Shown here in pieces: positions 8,176-15,698 of a stretch of 33,999 bases of DNA. The stretch covers positions 1 to 33,999 of the forward strand of contig JAAYEH010000160.1 of assembly GCA_012728855.1 (NCBI GenBank). Reading direction: 5' to 3'. The notes under the pieces are model-generated. The model ran no database searches, was not told the origin of the DNA, and was given only the letters and a program-made list of their open reading frames with translations. The position numbers and the translations under genes were made by a program. Every line of letters starts with the position of its first letter. The stretch's first letter is position 1. Origin of the DNA: Rhodopirellula sp. (GTDB lineage Bacteria; Planctomycetota; Planctomycetia; Pirellulales; Thermoguttaceae).

Positions 8176-8250
8176 GGTTTCTATGCTGCTCGCTCCCGCC
8201 AAAGAGTCACCACGGTAAACGCGAGTCCGGGAGCGAGCAGCGTAGAAACC
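8176..8250. terminator. 23-bp inverted repeat between convergent gene pairs
   Basis: Arms at 8176-8198 and 8228-8250 pair at 22 of 23 positions around a 29-base loop; the inner part of the arm is GCTGCTCGCTCCCG. It lies between the TudS/PP-loop gene and the convergent RyR gene and could terminate both transcripts. It lacks a T-tract, and the long arms with a structured loop also fit a small dispersed palindromic element. Confidence 0.6.
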
Positions 8251-8324
8251 AGTTGAGCGAAACCGCGGCCGTCGAACTCGAAGACGCCCTGCGTCATCCG
8301 CCGCTCGTGGGCAGATGCCGAGGG

Positions 8325-8780
8325 TCACGGTCGGTACACCTCCAACTTCGCCTTCGCAAGAATCTCGGGAAATGCGCGCACGGCATCGCGGTCGTACCGT
8401 TTGATGGTTTCCGGCAGTTCGCTCCACGGAACAAGGCAGTCATGCACCTTCCGTTGGTCGTCACGCGGATGGCCGTACCGCCAGCCGTCACGTAGCCTCT
8501 CCGCGTTCCACCGGCCATGCTCCATTTCCGCCATGCGTTCAACCTCCTCGAGAGCGAACTGGTGGTGGTCGAAGATCACCGGCTCTTGCTTCTGCCTTAC
8601 CCCGAAGCCGCAAGCTTCAAGCGTTTCCACAGCGTATCCGGCCTGTTCACGGTTGGCCAAGAAAGAGCGGTCACTTGCTGTTGGTATAACCATTGCCCAA
8701 CGGCATGGCCAGGGGCCCCCGATGCAGGGAAGGAAATCTAGCCACCCCCACTTACTCCTCCCGCCTGCGGCACGGAGCAT
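8325..8780 (-). CDS. Small RyR-domain protein
   Basis: A 151-residue frame. The C-terminal half is a RyR domain, known from ryanodine receptors and prokaryotic conflict systems: VERMAEMEHGRWNAERL, DGWRYGHPRDD, and CLVPWSELPETIKRYDRDAV. The preceding segment (SFLANREQAGYAVETLEACG) resembles the region that comes before RyR in longer TrkA-N/RyR-type proteins, so this could be a clipped derivative of such a protein. The first 29 residues look non-native, and ATG 8693 is an equally possible start; neither has a strong ribosome-binding site. It begins 27 bases after the AAA/RyR gene on the same strand and is probably co-transcribed. Prokaryotic RyR domains are thought to bind nucleotide-type ligands. 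Confidence 0.75.
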   Translation of the reverse strand: MLRAAGGRSKWGWLDFLPCIGGPWPCRWAMVIPTASDRSFLANREQAGYAVETLEACGFGVRQKQEPVIFDHHQFALEEVERMAEMEHGRWNAERLRDGWRYGHPRDDQRKVHDCLVPWSELPETIKRYDRDAVRAFPEILAKAKLEVYRP

Positions 8781-8807
8781 GATCTGTCCGCGACCAGAGT
8801 CCCGGGA

Positions 8808-11486
8808 TCAATGTCCTTTCATCGCTACGAAGATCTGGCGTCGGGCCAGGACTTCGGGCAGGACTTCCGAGATCACCAGGTCGAGTTCTTGCTCATCGCA
8901 TCCCAACTGGTCCCAGCCGACGACATCGCGATGTTGGCGAAGACTCTTGTTGGTCACCGGGGCATACTCAAAACCTTCGATCAGCCGCTCGCGAAGCCAG
9001 CGGTCGTGTTCCTGCCGCGCCAGCCGCTGGCGATCCGCATCGGGAATTGCCTGGGCAGCGACATCGTTCAACGGAGCATGGCGTGCCAGCCGATAACCGA
9101 TCTCGTGTAGTTTCGCGGGCATAACGCGAGCCACTGCCCGATTCAGATCTTTCTCCGAATCGCTCAGCTCCTGGTAGGGCCTCAGCGACGGATCGGTTTT
9201 AGCGACGTCGTCGCGACGGTCTCCGAAACTCCAGCCGTGCCGTTGGCGAGCTTCGACCCAGCCGCTGTGGATGGCTTCGGCCATCGCATCGATCAGTTCG
9301 GTGTCGAAGGCATACTGCTCAAAGTGCGCAAAGAAATCGGCCGAGACGTGCATCGAAAGCAAATTGGGAGTATTCAACTGGGCAACGCCGAAGCGGCGGG
9401 CGCCCTGGAGTCGGCACATGGCCAGAAGCGACTGGAGCGACCGGGCCCCATGGAGAAACTCCTCGGCATTTAGAAAGGCGTGGACAACCGCCGCATCCAC
9501 GTTTGCGCGCTCCGTCCTCGTGTCAATGAGGTGCCCATACATCTGCTCCAGAGTCGCCCGCAAAATCACCGCCCGGCGGATGACGTAGGAGGGATCCTTC
9601 TCGGGATCGTTTCCGGCCGCATTGGGACCCTTGATGTCAATGTAGCCGCGCAGCCGACTGATGAAGTCGGGACCCTTGCAGTTTCGGAACTCTTCGCGTT
9701 CCTGCCGCCCTTGGGCGCGAGAGCAATCGAACTCCGCGAAACTGTGTTTCGTTCCGCCGGCGAAGACGAAAATTGACTTGCCGAAAACGTGCGTGTCGCT
9801 CCCCGAGCGGAATTCGGCGTCCTGCATGGGCACGAGGAAGTGACGCAGCCAAGCGAGATTGTCCGTGTCGAACTCGTCCCAGAAGACCAGGGGGATGGTT
9901 CCCCGGATGCTGGCATCGCGCACACGATGAAAAGCCTCGTAGAGATGTTCGAGGGAATCGTCGGCGAACTGGGATAGATTGAACTCCAAAACGGGATTCT
10001 TGTCGCCGAAGAGCGATTTCCCCAATTGCTTGATCGCGAAGGACTTGCCAGATCCTGGCTGGCCGAACACAGCGATCGAAAGGGGACGCAGGTCGCTGCG
10101 GTTGCCGCAATACTCGTCGATCAGCGCCCGCACGGCGTTGATGCGCTCGATCTCCTGGCGGTCGACGGTCGAATAGCCTCCGTACCTCGCTTTCGGCACG
10201 CCCCGCAGGGCTTTCTTCGGGCCGTTCATAACAATCTCGAAGGCCTTCGCCTTCATGTACTCCACGGTCGGCCCGGCCACGTCACGAAGCAAGTCCGACT
10301 TCGTGGCCGGCTGGTGCATCCGTTCGTCGTCGAGGATCTCGTGGGGATAGGCCGTACAGTAGGCAAATGCCGGATCGCTTCGTTGCGTGTTGCCAAGCGG
10401 GGAACTGTCGTTCGGCGCGCTGAACAGCAGCCGCTCCCGAATCCCTGCTTCATCGAGAGAGATTTTGGTTTCCTGACGTTGGCCACCGACTTCGAAGGCC
10501 CATCGTCCGGCGGACAGTGCTCGCCCAAGTGCCAGATACAGAGGATAGCTGGGGGCATCCAGTTCGTGGCGCGCCACCGCGGCTGTCACGATCGTGGCCA
10601 TCCCAAACATGCGTCCCTGGATGCCCGAAAGCCATCCCCCCTCGACTTCGTCGGGCAGGTACAAGAAACGCTCGAAGGTGGCCAAGGGCCGCAGCGGCGC
10701 GTCGGGATCGGCCCCCGTCTCCTCCAGTTTCGCCGGGCCGAGCCTCAGGCTGCCGCGGGTGAAACTTCCGGCAGCCGAACCATCCGGAAAGTAGACGACC
10801 GTTCGACGACAGCGAGCCAGATCGTAGGCGGACGGACCGCTCTCGAACTCCCGGGCCAGCTCCTCGATCGTTTGATCCCACGAGAGTCCACACGATACCG
10901 CCGCGCCGCGCGCTCGCAGGGTATTGATATTGACGACGACCGTCATCCGGTCTGCGTAGTTGCTCAGCAGGCGGTTCCACAGCGGCGTCGCGACCGGCGG
11001 GAAGTTCAGTTTCAGGACGATCCGCCCCGGTTGTCCCCCTTCTCGAATTGCTGCCGGCCAGCGATTCTCATCGTCGGCAAAACCCAACTGCACGTCTTCG
11101 ATTACCAGCAGATCGGGATCGCTGGGCCCCTCGGCTACCGTGGATTCTTCCACGCTGCGCAGGCCGCTGGTGGCCGGCTCGCATCCGAGAAACTCGGCGA
11201 TCCGCCAAACCTTCTCTTTTGGATTGCCAGGGGTGCGAGGAAACTGAGCCCAAACGGTGTGTGCCTGGGCGGCGTGGGGAGGCGCCGGCAGCGGTGGGCT
11301 GGAGACGGTGACGTTACCGAGCGACCGGCAGGCCGTCTTGACCATCTCCGCCAGAAACCAAGCCCCACCTTCTCCGCGATGCGAAAAGGTCGTGCCGCAT
11401 GATTCGGCGTAGCTGCTTGGCAACCGCGGTTCCCTGATCAGGTAATGATCGATGACGAGATCGCCGGTGATCAGAACGGTTTTCAT
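8808..11486 (-). CDS. PfkB-like / AAA+ ATPase / double RyR protein
   Basis: An 892-residue protein starting at the ATG complementary to 11484-11486 (MKTVLITGDLVIDHYLIREP); a longer frame to 11657 adds only unconvincing sequence. The N-terminal 400 residues begin with a GD-x-x-x-D pattern like PfkB/ribokinase-fold proteins and include strand motifs such as DPDLLVIEDVQLG. An AAA+-type module follows: Walker A VFGQPGSGKS (about 475), Walker B PLVFWDEFD (about 533), then a FAGGTKHSF sensor-like segment. Two RyR domains end the protein: MAEAIHSGWVEARQRHGWSFG (about 729-800, residues split here as MAEAIHSGWVEAR / RHGWSFG) and LARQEHDRWLRERLIEGFEY (about 815-885). It heads a two-gene unit with the small RyR gene and converges on the TIR/TudS pair. 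The layout suggests a ligand-sensing ATPase. Confidence 0.82.
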   Translation of the reverse strand: MKTVLITGDLVIDHYLIREPRLPSSYAESCGTTFSHRGEGGAWFLAEMVKTACRSLGNVTVSSPPLPAPPHAAQAHTVWAQFPRTPGNPKEKVWRIAEFLGCEPATSGLRSVEESTVAEGPSDPDLLVIEDVQLGFADDENRWPAAIREGGQPGRIVLKLNFPPVATPLWNRLLSNYADRMTVVVNINTLRARGAAVSCGLSWDQTIEELAREFESGPSAYDLARCRRTVVYFPDGSAAGSFTRGSLRLGPAKLEETGADPDAPLRPLATFERFLYLPDEVEGGWLSGIQGRMFGMATIVTAAVARHELDAPSYPLYLALGRALSAGRWAFEVGGQRQETKISLDEAGIRERLLFSAPNDSSPLGNTQRSDPAFAYCTAYPHEILDDERMHQPATKSDLLRDVAGPTVEYMKAKAFEIVMNGPKKALRGVPKARYGGYSTVDRQEIERINAVRALIDEYCGNRSDLRPLSIAVFGQPGSGKSFAIKQLGKSLFGDKNPVLEFNLSQFADDSLEHLYEAFHRVRDASIRGTIPLVFWDEFDTDNLAWLRHFLVPMQDAEFRSGSDTHVFGKSIFVFAGGTKHSFAEFDCSRAQGRQEREEFRNCKGPDFISRLRGYIDIKGPNAAGNDPEKDPSYVIRRAVILRATLEQMYGHLIDTRTERANVDAAVVHAFLNAEEFLHGARSLQSLLAMCRLQGARRFGVAQLNTPNLLSMHVSADFFAHFEQYAFDTELIDAMAEAIHSGWVEARQRHGWSFGDRRDDVAKTDPSLRPYQELSDSEKDLNRAVARVMPAKLHEIGYRLARHAPLNDVAAQAIPDADRQRLARQEHDRWLRERLIEGFEYAPVTNKSLRQHRDVVGWDQLGCDEQELDLVISEVLPEVLARRQIFVAMKGH

Positions 11487-11899
11487 GATGTTTCCACTCG
11501 CGTGTTTCGCCTCGAAGCATGAGTCAACTCGATTACGGGCCGAACAAGCCCACACTATAGCGGTATTTCCAATGCAATGGTAGACGCCGCTCCTCACCTC
11601 CGTCACCCAGGGCAAGAAACCTGCCCGCCGCGGAGATGCGGGAAGTAGCGTAAACACTCAACAGAAAACGTGAATCTGAATGGCAGAAGCGAAGGCAGGC
11701 CCGGATTCGCTCACGGAGTGAACTGAAACGAGAAGACTTCTGCGTCTTTCAGCACTAGTCCCAATCGGAAGGGCTGTCGGAGAACAGAGAGGATGAGAGA
11801 CGAATGAGTGGAATGACGACGGAGACGAAGGTCGCGTTTCGGAGTGTGCGGAATGCCAAAAGGCGTGGCATGGCTGCGCGCCACGGCGACTGGATACCG
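11487..11899. other. Intergenic stretch upstream of the AAA/RyR gene
   Basis: No gene is supported here. On the minus strand a TATAGT sits near 11549-11554 and could be a -10 box for the AAA/RyR gene, but no -35 at proper spacing was found. Short ORFs in this stretch lack coding character. Confidence 0.4.
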
Positions 11900-12361
11900 T
11901 CACGGACTCGACGTGTCCGGCGCGACAATCGTCGCCATCCATTGTGACATCACCCGCTGTTCTTCAGCGTCCGCCTCCCGGTTGTACGGTCCGCGAGCCT
12001 GCACGATCTGTTTGGTGCGCGGCGTGATCTCGATGGTGATCCGCCGCCGGCCGTTGTGCCTGACGGAGACTATGGAGGAGTAACCAGAAGCGCACCGCGC
12101 GGCATAGCTGGCAACGCAGTGCCACATCTCCTGCCCCTCGCGTTTCAACTCATCGCCCGAGGTGATTTCGACGAACGACCAGACGCCATTTGGCAGATCC
12201 TCGAGCGTCCAGTCCCACGCGTGGTTATGCCACTGGTAGTCGTACGAAGGCTTGCCGATTTCCTCGAGGCCGTACCACAGGTTTTCGAGTTCTTGGAAGT
12301 CAAAAACGGGAGCCTCGAAGCGCGAAGCCGCCGGCGGAACAAAATCAGGTGACCAAACCAT
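11900..12361 (-). CDS. PcfJ-like domain protein, probably N-terminally truncated
   Basis: A 153-residue frame whose centre and end match the PcfJ-like family of plasmid and phage-associated proteins: WSFVEITSGDELKREGQEMW, the hallmark HCVASYAARCASGYSSI, then RRRITIEI and KQIVQARGPYN. PcfJ proteins are usually several hundred residues, so only the C-terminal domain seems to be present. The ATG is immediately preceded by an in-frame TAG, and upstream sequence on this strand is antisense to another gene, so no N-terminal part can be recovered. The function of PcfJ is not established; it was named from a conjugative plasmid. It is probably a remnant of a mobile element. Confidence 0.65.
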   Translation of the reverse strand: MVWSPDFVPPAASRFEAPVFDFQELENLWYGLEEIGKPSYDYQWHNHAWDWTLEDLPNGVWSFVEITSGDELKREGQEMWHCVASYAARCASGYSSIVSVRHNGRRRITIEITPRTKQIVQARGPYNREADAEEQRVMSQWMATIVAPDTSSP

Positions 12362-12371
12362 CTACCGACCG

Positions 12372-13196
12372 GTGATCCCGGGGCGCCTCGACGATCTCAG
12401 CGCCGATGTTTCCGCGATCCTTCGCAGTTTACCGGGCGTGGTTGATGTACAGCGGCACGGGCCGGCTCATCCGTCGCACCGCATCGTGCATCTGCTCGAC
12501 TGGCATTACGTGTCCCGAGACGATTACGCCGCCGACCTGCGGTCACAGGGGGAAATCCCCAACACGGAGGTTGATCGGAATTGGGAAGATCTGCTCACGG
12601 AGGTAGCTGCCGTCCAGGAAGAGCAGCTTGCCATCGTCCGCCGCCTCATCGAGCAGCACGGCTTACGGCAGGTCTATATCGAGGGGCTGACGGACCGCGA
12701 CGTGCCGTTTTTCCGGGCCAAGGTTGCCGCGCTCAGGGAAATCCGCGAGGAGCTTTCAGAGCTTCGCAAGCTGGTGAAGGAATCTGGCTCAATCCCGCTG
12801 GAAGAGGAACTGAAGGCGATCGAGGAGCGATTCCGCCGGGACTTGCTCCAGGTGGGCGCTGCCGGCCGGCTGCTCATGGAGGGCAAGGTCGAGGTCTTGC
12901 CCCTGGACGATGCCGATGCCTACGACGCAGCCAATCCCGTGAAGAATGGTTCGGTTGTCCTGGACGAACGGCGAATCGAGGCTCGGCAGGATGCACAGGT
13001 GAAGCGATTGCTGAGGGGCAATTTCGCCCTGGTCATTCTCGGCAGTGCCCACGACCTCGCCGACAACCTGGATCGGCTCTCGGGCGGGAAAGCGGAGTAC
13101 ATCCGGGTCGCAACGAAACGGTGGCGGGAGTACACGAAGATTCTGGAATGGCGCGAATCGTCTACAAGGTCCATCCGTCCCGATAGGGCGGGTTAA
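12372..13196 (+). CDS. TraB/ChaN-like conserved hypothetical protein
   Basis: A 274-residue frame from GTG 12372; the frame is open further upstream to 12252, but that part is antisense to the PcfJ gene. Two widely spaced histidines in conserved-looking contexts, VHLLDWHYV (His45) and LVILGSAHDL (His227), plus VYIEGLTDRD between them, recall the TraB/GumN/ChaN/TIKI superfamily, where such motifs bind metal or substrate. This is inference from pattern only. A long central helical stretch (residues about 85-150) is present. No ribosome-binding site or signal peptide is seen, so the true N-terminus may be lost. The last 12 residues are antisense to the Gfo/Idh gene, with a 35-bp convergent overlap, suggesting the original C-terminus was replaced as well. 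Confidence 0.6.
   Translation: MIPGRLDDLSADVSAILRSLPGVVDVQRHGPAHPSHRIVHLLDWHYVSRDDYAADLRSQGEIPNTEVDRNWEDLLTEVAAVQEEQLAIVRRLIEQHGLRQVYIEGLTDRDVPFFRAKVAALREIREELSELRKLVKESGSIPLEEELKAIEERFRRDLLQVGAAGRLLMEGKVEVLPLDDADAYDAANPVKNGSVVLDERRIEARQDAQVKRLLRGNFALVILGSAHDLADNLDRLSGGKAEYIRVATKRWREYTKILEWRESSTRSIRPDRAG
13101..13131 (+). repeat. 31-bp direct repeat, copy 1
   Basis: Matches 14729-14759 at 29 of 31 positions, in the same orientation. This copy lies in the 3' end of the TraB/ChaN-like gene and encodes IRVATKRWRE. The Gfo/Idh gene is sandwiched between the two copies. Confidence 0.75.
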
Positions 13197-14508
13197 CGAG
13201 CTGGTTGGCCTCTTCGCAATTGGTGAATCGCATGTTCTCGGCGTCCCATTGGAGCTTGGTGCTGGGCAGCTTGATCGCAATCACACCCAGCATGGCGAGT
13301 TCAGTGAGCGGGCCGCCGTAGGTGGCAAAGTCGCTCCCCGCCTTAATGCCCTTGCGGATGGCGTCGATCCAGTCCCGATGATGCTCAAGTCCCCGGGGCA
13401 ACGTCTTTTCTGGCTGTTGGTAGGCCTTCATCTTTTCCTCGGGGATGATCCGCGCGCCGCCCGCCCCATGCGAGCCGTACATGATCGTGCCCCGATCGCC
13501 CAGCACGATTGCGCCAGTTTCAACGGGCTTGCGTCCTTCCTCTAAGTCGGCGGGACGCGGAATTGGCTCTGTGCCGCTGTACCAGTGCATGGTCACCGGC
13601 CCCCGATCGCCCTTAGCCGGAAACTCGTAGGTGATGATCTCGCCGGTGGGAAAGGCATCGCCTTGCGTTTTCGGGTCGTAGTCTTTGACCTCGGCCCGGA
13701 TTGTTGTGGGCGAGCCCAGATCGAGCGCCCAGAAGACCGGATCGACCACATGGCACGTCCAATCGCCCACGGTTCCGTTGCCGAAGGGCACCCAGCCTCG
13801 CCAGGCGCCTGGCAGGTAGGCGGGATGGTACGGTCGCTCCAAGGCCGGGCCTAACCACTGATACCAATCGAGTTCGGGCGGAACGGTATGCTTTTCCGTC
13901 AGACGTGGCAAGGCCCCGAAAGCCGAGTTGATCGCCCGGCAGCCCGCGTGGATCGTATGCACATTGCCGATAGCCCCATCCCAAATCCACTCGCAGAAGG
14001 TGCGGATCGAATCGGATGAATGCCCCTGGTTGCCTAGTTGCGTGACCACGCCGTGCTCGCGGGCGGCCTTCATCAACTGCCGAACTTCGTAGACCGAGTG
14101 CGCCAGCGGTTTCTGGCAGTAGACGTGCTTGCCTCGCGTGATCGCTGCCATAGCCGCCACGGCATGGGTATGGTCGGGCGTGGAGACGGTGACGGCATCG
14201 ATCTTGTTCTCCATCTGGTCGAACATCTTGCGAAAATCGCGGTACACTTTGGCGTCGGGAATCGCTTTGAACATATCGCCCGATCGCCGCGTGTCGACGT
14301 CGCAGAGAGCTACGATGTTCTCGTTCCTCACGGCATTCACGTCGCCTCGCCCCATTCCGCCCACACCGATCCCGGCGATGTTGAGCTTCTCGTTGGGCGG
14401 GGTCTGCCCGCTACGAGCAACGGCCTGACGCGGCACGATCATCACCGCCGCCCCGGCCGACGTCAGCGAACGCACGAATTGACGCCGAGTAAGATTCAAC
14501 CTTCTCAT
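13162..14508 (-). CDS. Tat-exported Gfo/Idh/MocA family oxidoreductase
   Basis: A 448-residue protein with a twin-arginine signal (TRRQFVRSLTSAGAAVMIV) and GAGGAG about seven bases upstream of the ATG. The Rossmann motif LNIAGIGVGGMGRGD is followed by the acidic strand end VALCDVD. The substrate-side motifs DAVTVSTPDHTHA and GKHVYCQKPLAHSVYE carry the Lys-Pro that is typical of the family. The C-terminal part (AWRGWVPFGNGTVGDWTCHV, then EHHRDWIDAIRKG) is characteristic of the large planctomycete expansion of secreted Gfo/Idh/MocA proteins. These are NAD(P)-dependent sugar or inositol dehydrogenases by family; the substrate is unknown. The gene looks complete and monocistronic, and overlaps the convergent gene by 35 bp. 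Confidence 0.93.
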   Translation of the reverse strand: MRRLNLTRRQFVRSLTSAGAAVMIVPRQAVARSGQTPPNEKLNIAGIGVGGMGRGDVNAVRNENIVALCDVDTRRSGDMFKAIPDAKVYRDFRKMFDQMENKIDAVTVSTPDHTHAVAAMAAITRGKHVYCQKPLAHSVYEVRQLMKAAREHGVVTQLGNQGHSSDSIRTFCEWIWDGAIGNVHTIHAGCRAINSAFGALPRLTEKHTVPPELDWYQWLGPALERPYHPAYLPGAWRGWVPFGNGTVGDWTCHVVDPVFWALDLGSPTTIRAEVKDYDPKTQGDAFPTGEIITYEFPAKGDRGPVTMHWYSGTEPIPRPADLEEGRKPVETGAIVLGDRGTIMYGSHGAGGARIIPEEKMKAYQQPEKTLPRGLEHHRDWIDAIRKGIKAGSDFATYGGPLTELAMLGVIAIKLPSTKLQWDAENMRFTNCEEANQLVNPPYRDGWTL

Positions 14509-14728
14509 GCTGAGATTCTCCTCGCGAGTGTACTGGTCGACATGGTTCTGTCTGCCGATTGCTCCCAGGAAGGCAGGCTACCGGGCTGCGGAAAAGAAGT
14601 CAAACAGATGGGCCAACGGTGCGTGTCAGCTGCAAACTCGCTGACTTCCGTCCGGGGAGGGGAAGACGACTTTCTCAGGCAGGCTGGCGGCGCACCGCGG
14701 AGACGAATCTCCATCTTTTGGCCCCGCT

Positions 14729-14759
14729 ATCCGGGTCGCGACGAAGCGGTGGCGGGAGT
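14729..14759 (+). repeat. 31-bp direct repeat, copy 2
   Basis: Copy of 13101-13131, located just upstream of the Gfo/Idh gene. Read in the matching frame it gives IRVATKRWREF, that is, a stray piece of the 3' end of a TraB/ChaN-like gene. It lies in non-coding DNA today. Confidence 0.75.
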
Positions 14760-14952
14760 TCGGGAGCGCGACTGCTCATGAGACGCAGCCAACAGCCCGG
14801 CGCGCGGTCCCATAAACCTGTCCCCCGACGGGTAAATGGGACTTTGATTCCTGAGACGGCAATTTGGGGCTTGCCGCTGCTTGGGGGGTAGTTGGATGTG
14901 GTCGCCGGATTGTCTCGCTCCGCAAAACGAAGGTTACTTGGCACCCGACCGG
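14760..14952. other. Non-coding patch between rearranged fragments
   Basis: No gene or clear structure seen. It connects the stray gene fragment at 14729-14759 with the IS66-type remnant. Confidence 0.4.
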
Positions 14953-15273
14953 CTAGGAGCCCGAGCGGCTATAGCGGGACGCCGCGAAAGGAACGATTGC
15001 GAGGGAGCCTGCGGCGGATTGTGTGTGGGAACCTGGGCTCTGCAGAGCTGGCGCACAATTGCTTGATGTTTCCGGAGACAAGCCGGTGCCAATTCGCACG
15101 CTCTGTGCATGCGGTTGCCGTTTGGCTGTCTCCAGCCGATTGCGCCACTGGAAGAACAAAGTGGAGATGCGTTCTGTCTGGCAGAACTGCGTCACCGACA
15201 TGCCGCTCGACCGAAACCGCCGCAACCGGAACCGCCACTGGTCCTCCTTGTTTGTGTTGACCGCACGGAACAT
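14953..15273 (-). mobile_element. IS66-family TnpA accessory gene remnant
   Basis: The first 60 or so residues match the small helix-turn-helix TnpA protein of IS66 elements: EDQWRFRLRRFRSSGMSVTQ, FCQTERIS, FFQWRNRLE. This is the usual pattern of a Trp-Arg helix, SG-x-S-V-x-x-FC and F-x-x-WR-x-x-L. After about residue 62 the sequence turns Ser-rich and non-family, so the frame is probably shifted or truncated there. No TnpB or DDE transposase (TnpC) accompanies it and no terminal repeats were identified. It is a decayed insertion-sequence fragment and marks past recombination next to the STAND gene. Confidence 0.65.
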
Positions 15274-15425
15274 CTTGACCTCCGTTAGATCGAATTGGGA
15301 AGCACACGCCCCTCCAACCTAACCCACCGGTGAAGGATGGTCGTGCTTGGCGCTTATGGAACTACCGCAATTCTCTCCGTTCTTTCGTCGGTCGGGTTTC
15401 TTGGCCCCGCGGGGTCACACGTAGA
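15274..15425. other. Short non-coding gap
   Basis: Between the IS66 remnant and the small ORF; nothing recognised. Confidence 0.4.
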
Positions 15426-15677
15426 TCAGGAGATCAAGCCGGAAACGGTAGCGAGAACTTCCGCAGAGAACTGCAGAATGTCGTGGCAGACAGCTCCGTA
15501 GTACTGCAGACGCTCCGCTGCCTCAGCGTCCTGAGCCGCTTGCTCGACGGCGAAATCCTCTGGGGTCGACACGCTAGCGGGCCTCGCGTGCGTCGGGGGA
15601 GTTGCTTTCTTTTGGCTTGCAGACTTCTCTGCCCGACTTGTGTCCAGGTAGTGCCCGGCGTCCTTCTCGTTCGTCAA
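15426..15677 (-). CDS. Possible small protein downstream of the DUF4062-NACHT-WD40 gene
   Basis: An 83-residue frame from a TTG at 15677. It begins 21 bases after the stop of the large STAND gene, on the same strand. A polar, Ser/Ala/Pro-rich first half precedes a helical second half (EQAAQDAEAAERLQYYGAVC) ending in LATVSGLIS. No family recognised and no strong ribosome-binding site. Position alone suggests co-transcription; the frame could equally be chance. Confidence 0.3.
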   Translation of the reverse strand: MTNEKDAGHYLDTSRAEKSASQKKATPPTHARPASVSTPEDFAVEQAAQDAEAAERLQYYGAVCHDILQFSAEVLATVSGLIS

Positions 15678-15698
15678 CTTCGGTTTGACTCACGCGGA

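Noticed and set aside
10026..11402. Plus-strand ORF of 458 aa opposite the AAA/RyR gene
   Set aside because: Arg/Gly-rich antisense shadow; the minus-strand frame carries Walker and RyR motifs.
11658..11942. Minus-strand ORF of 94 aa upstream of the AAA/RyR gene
   Set aside because: Ser/His-rich low-information translation, overlapping the PcfJ gene's end, with no start signal.
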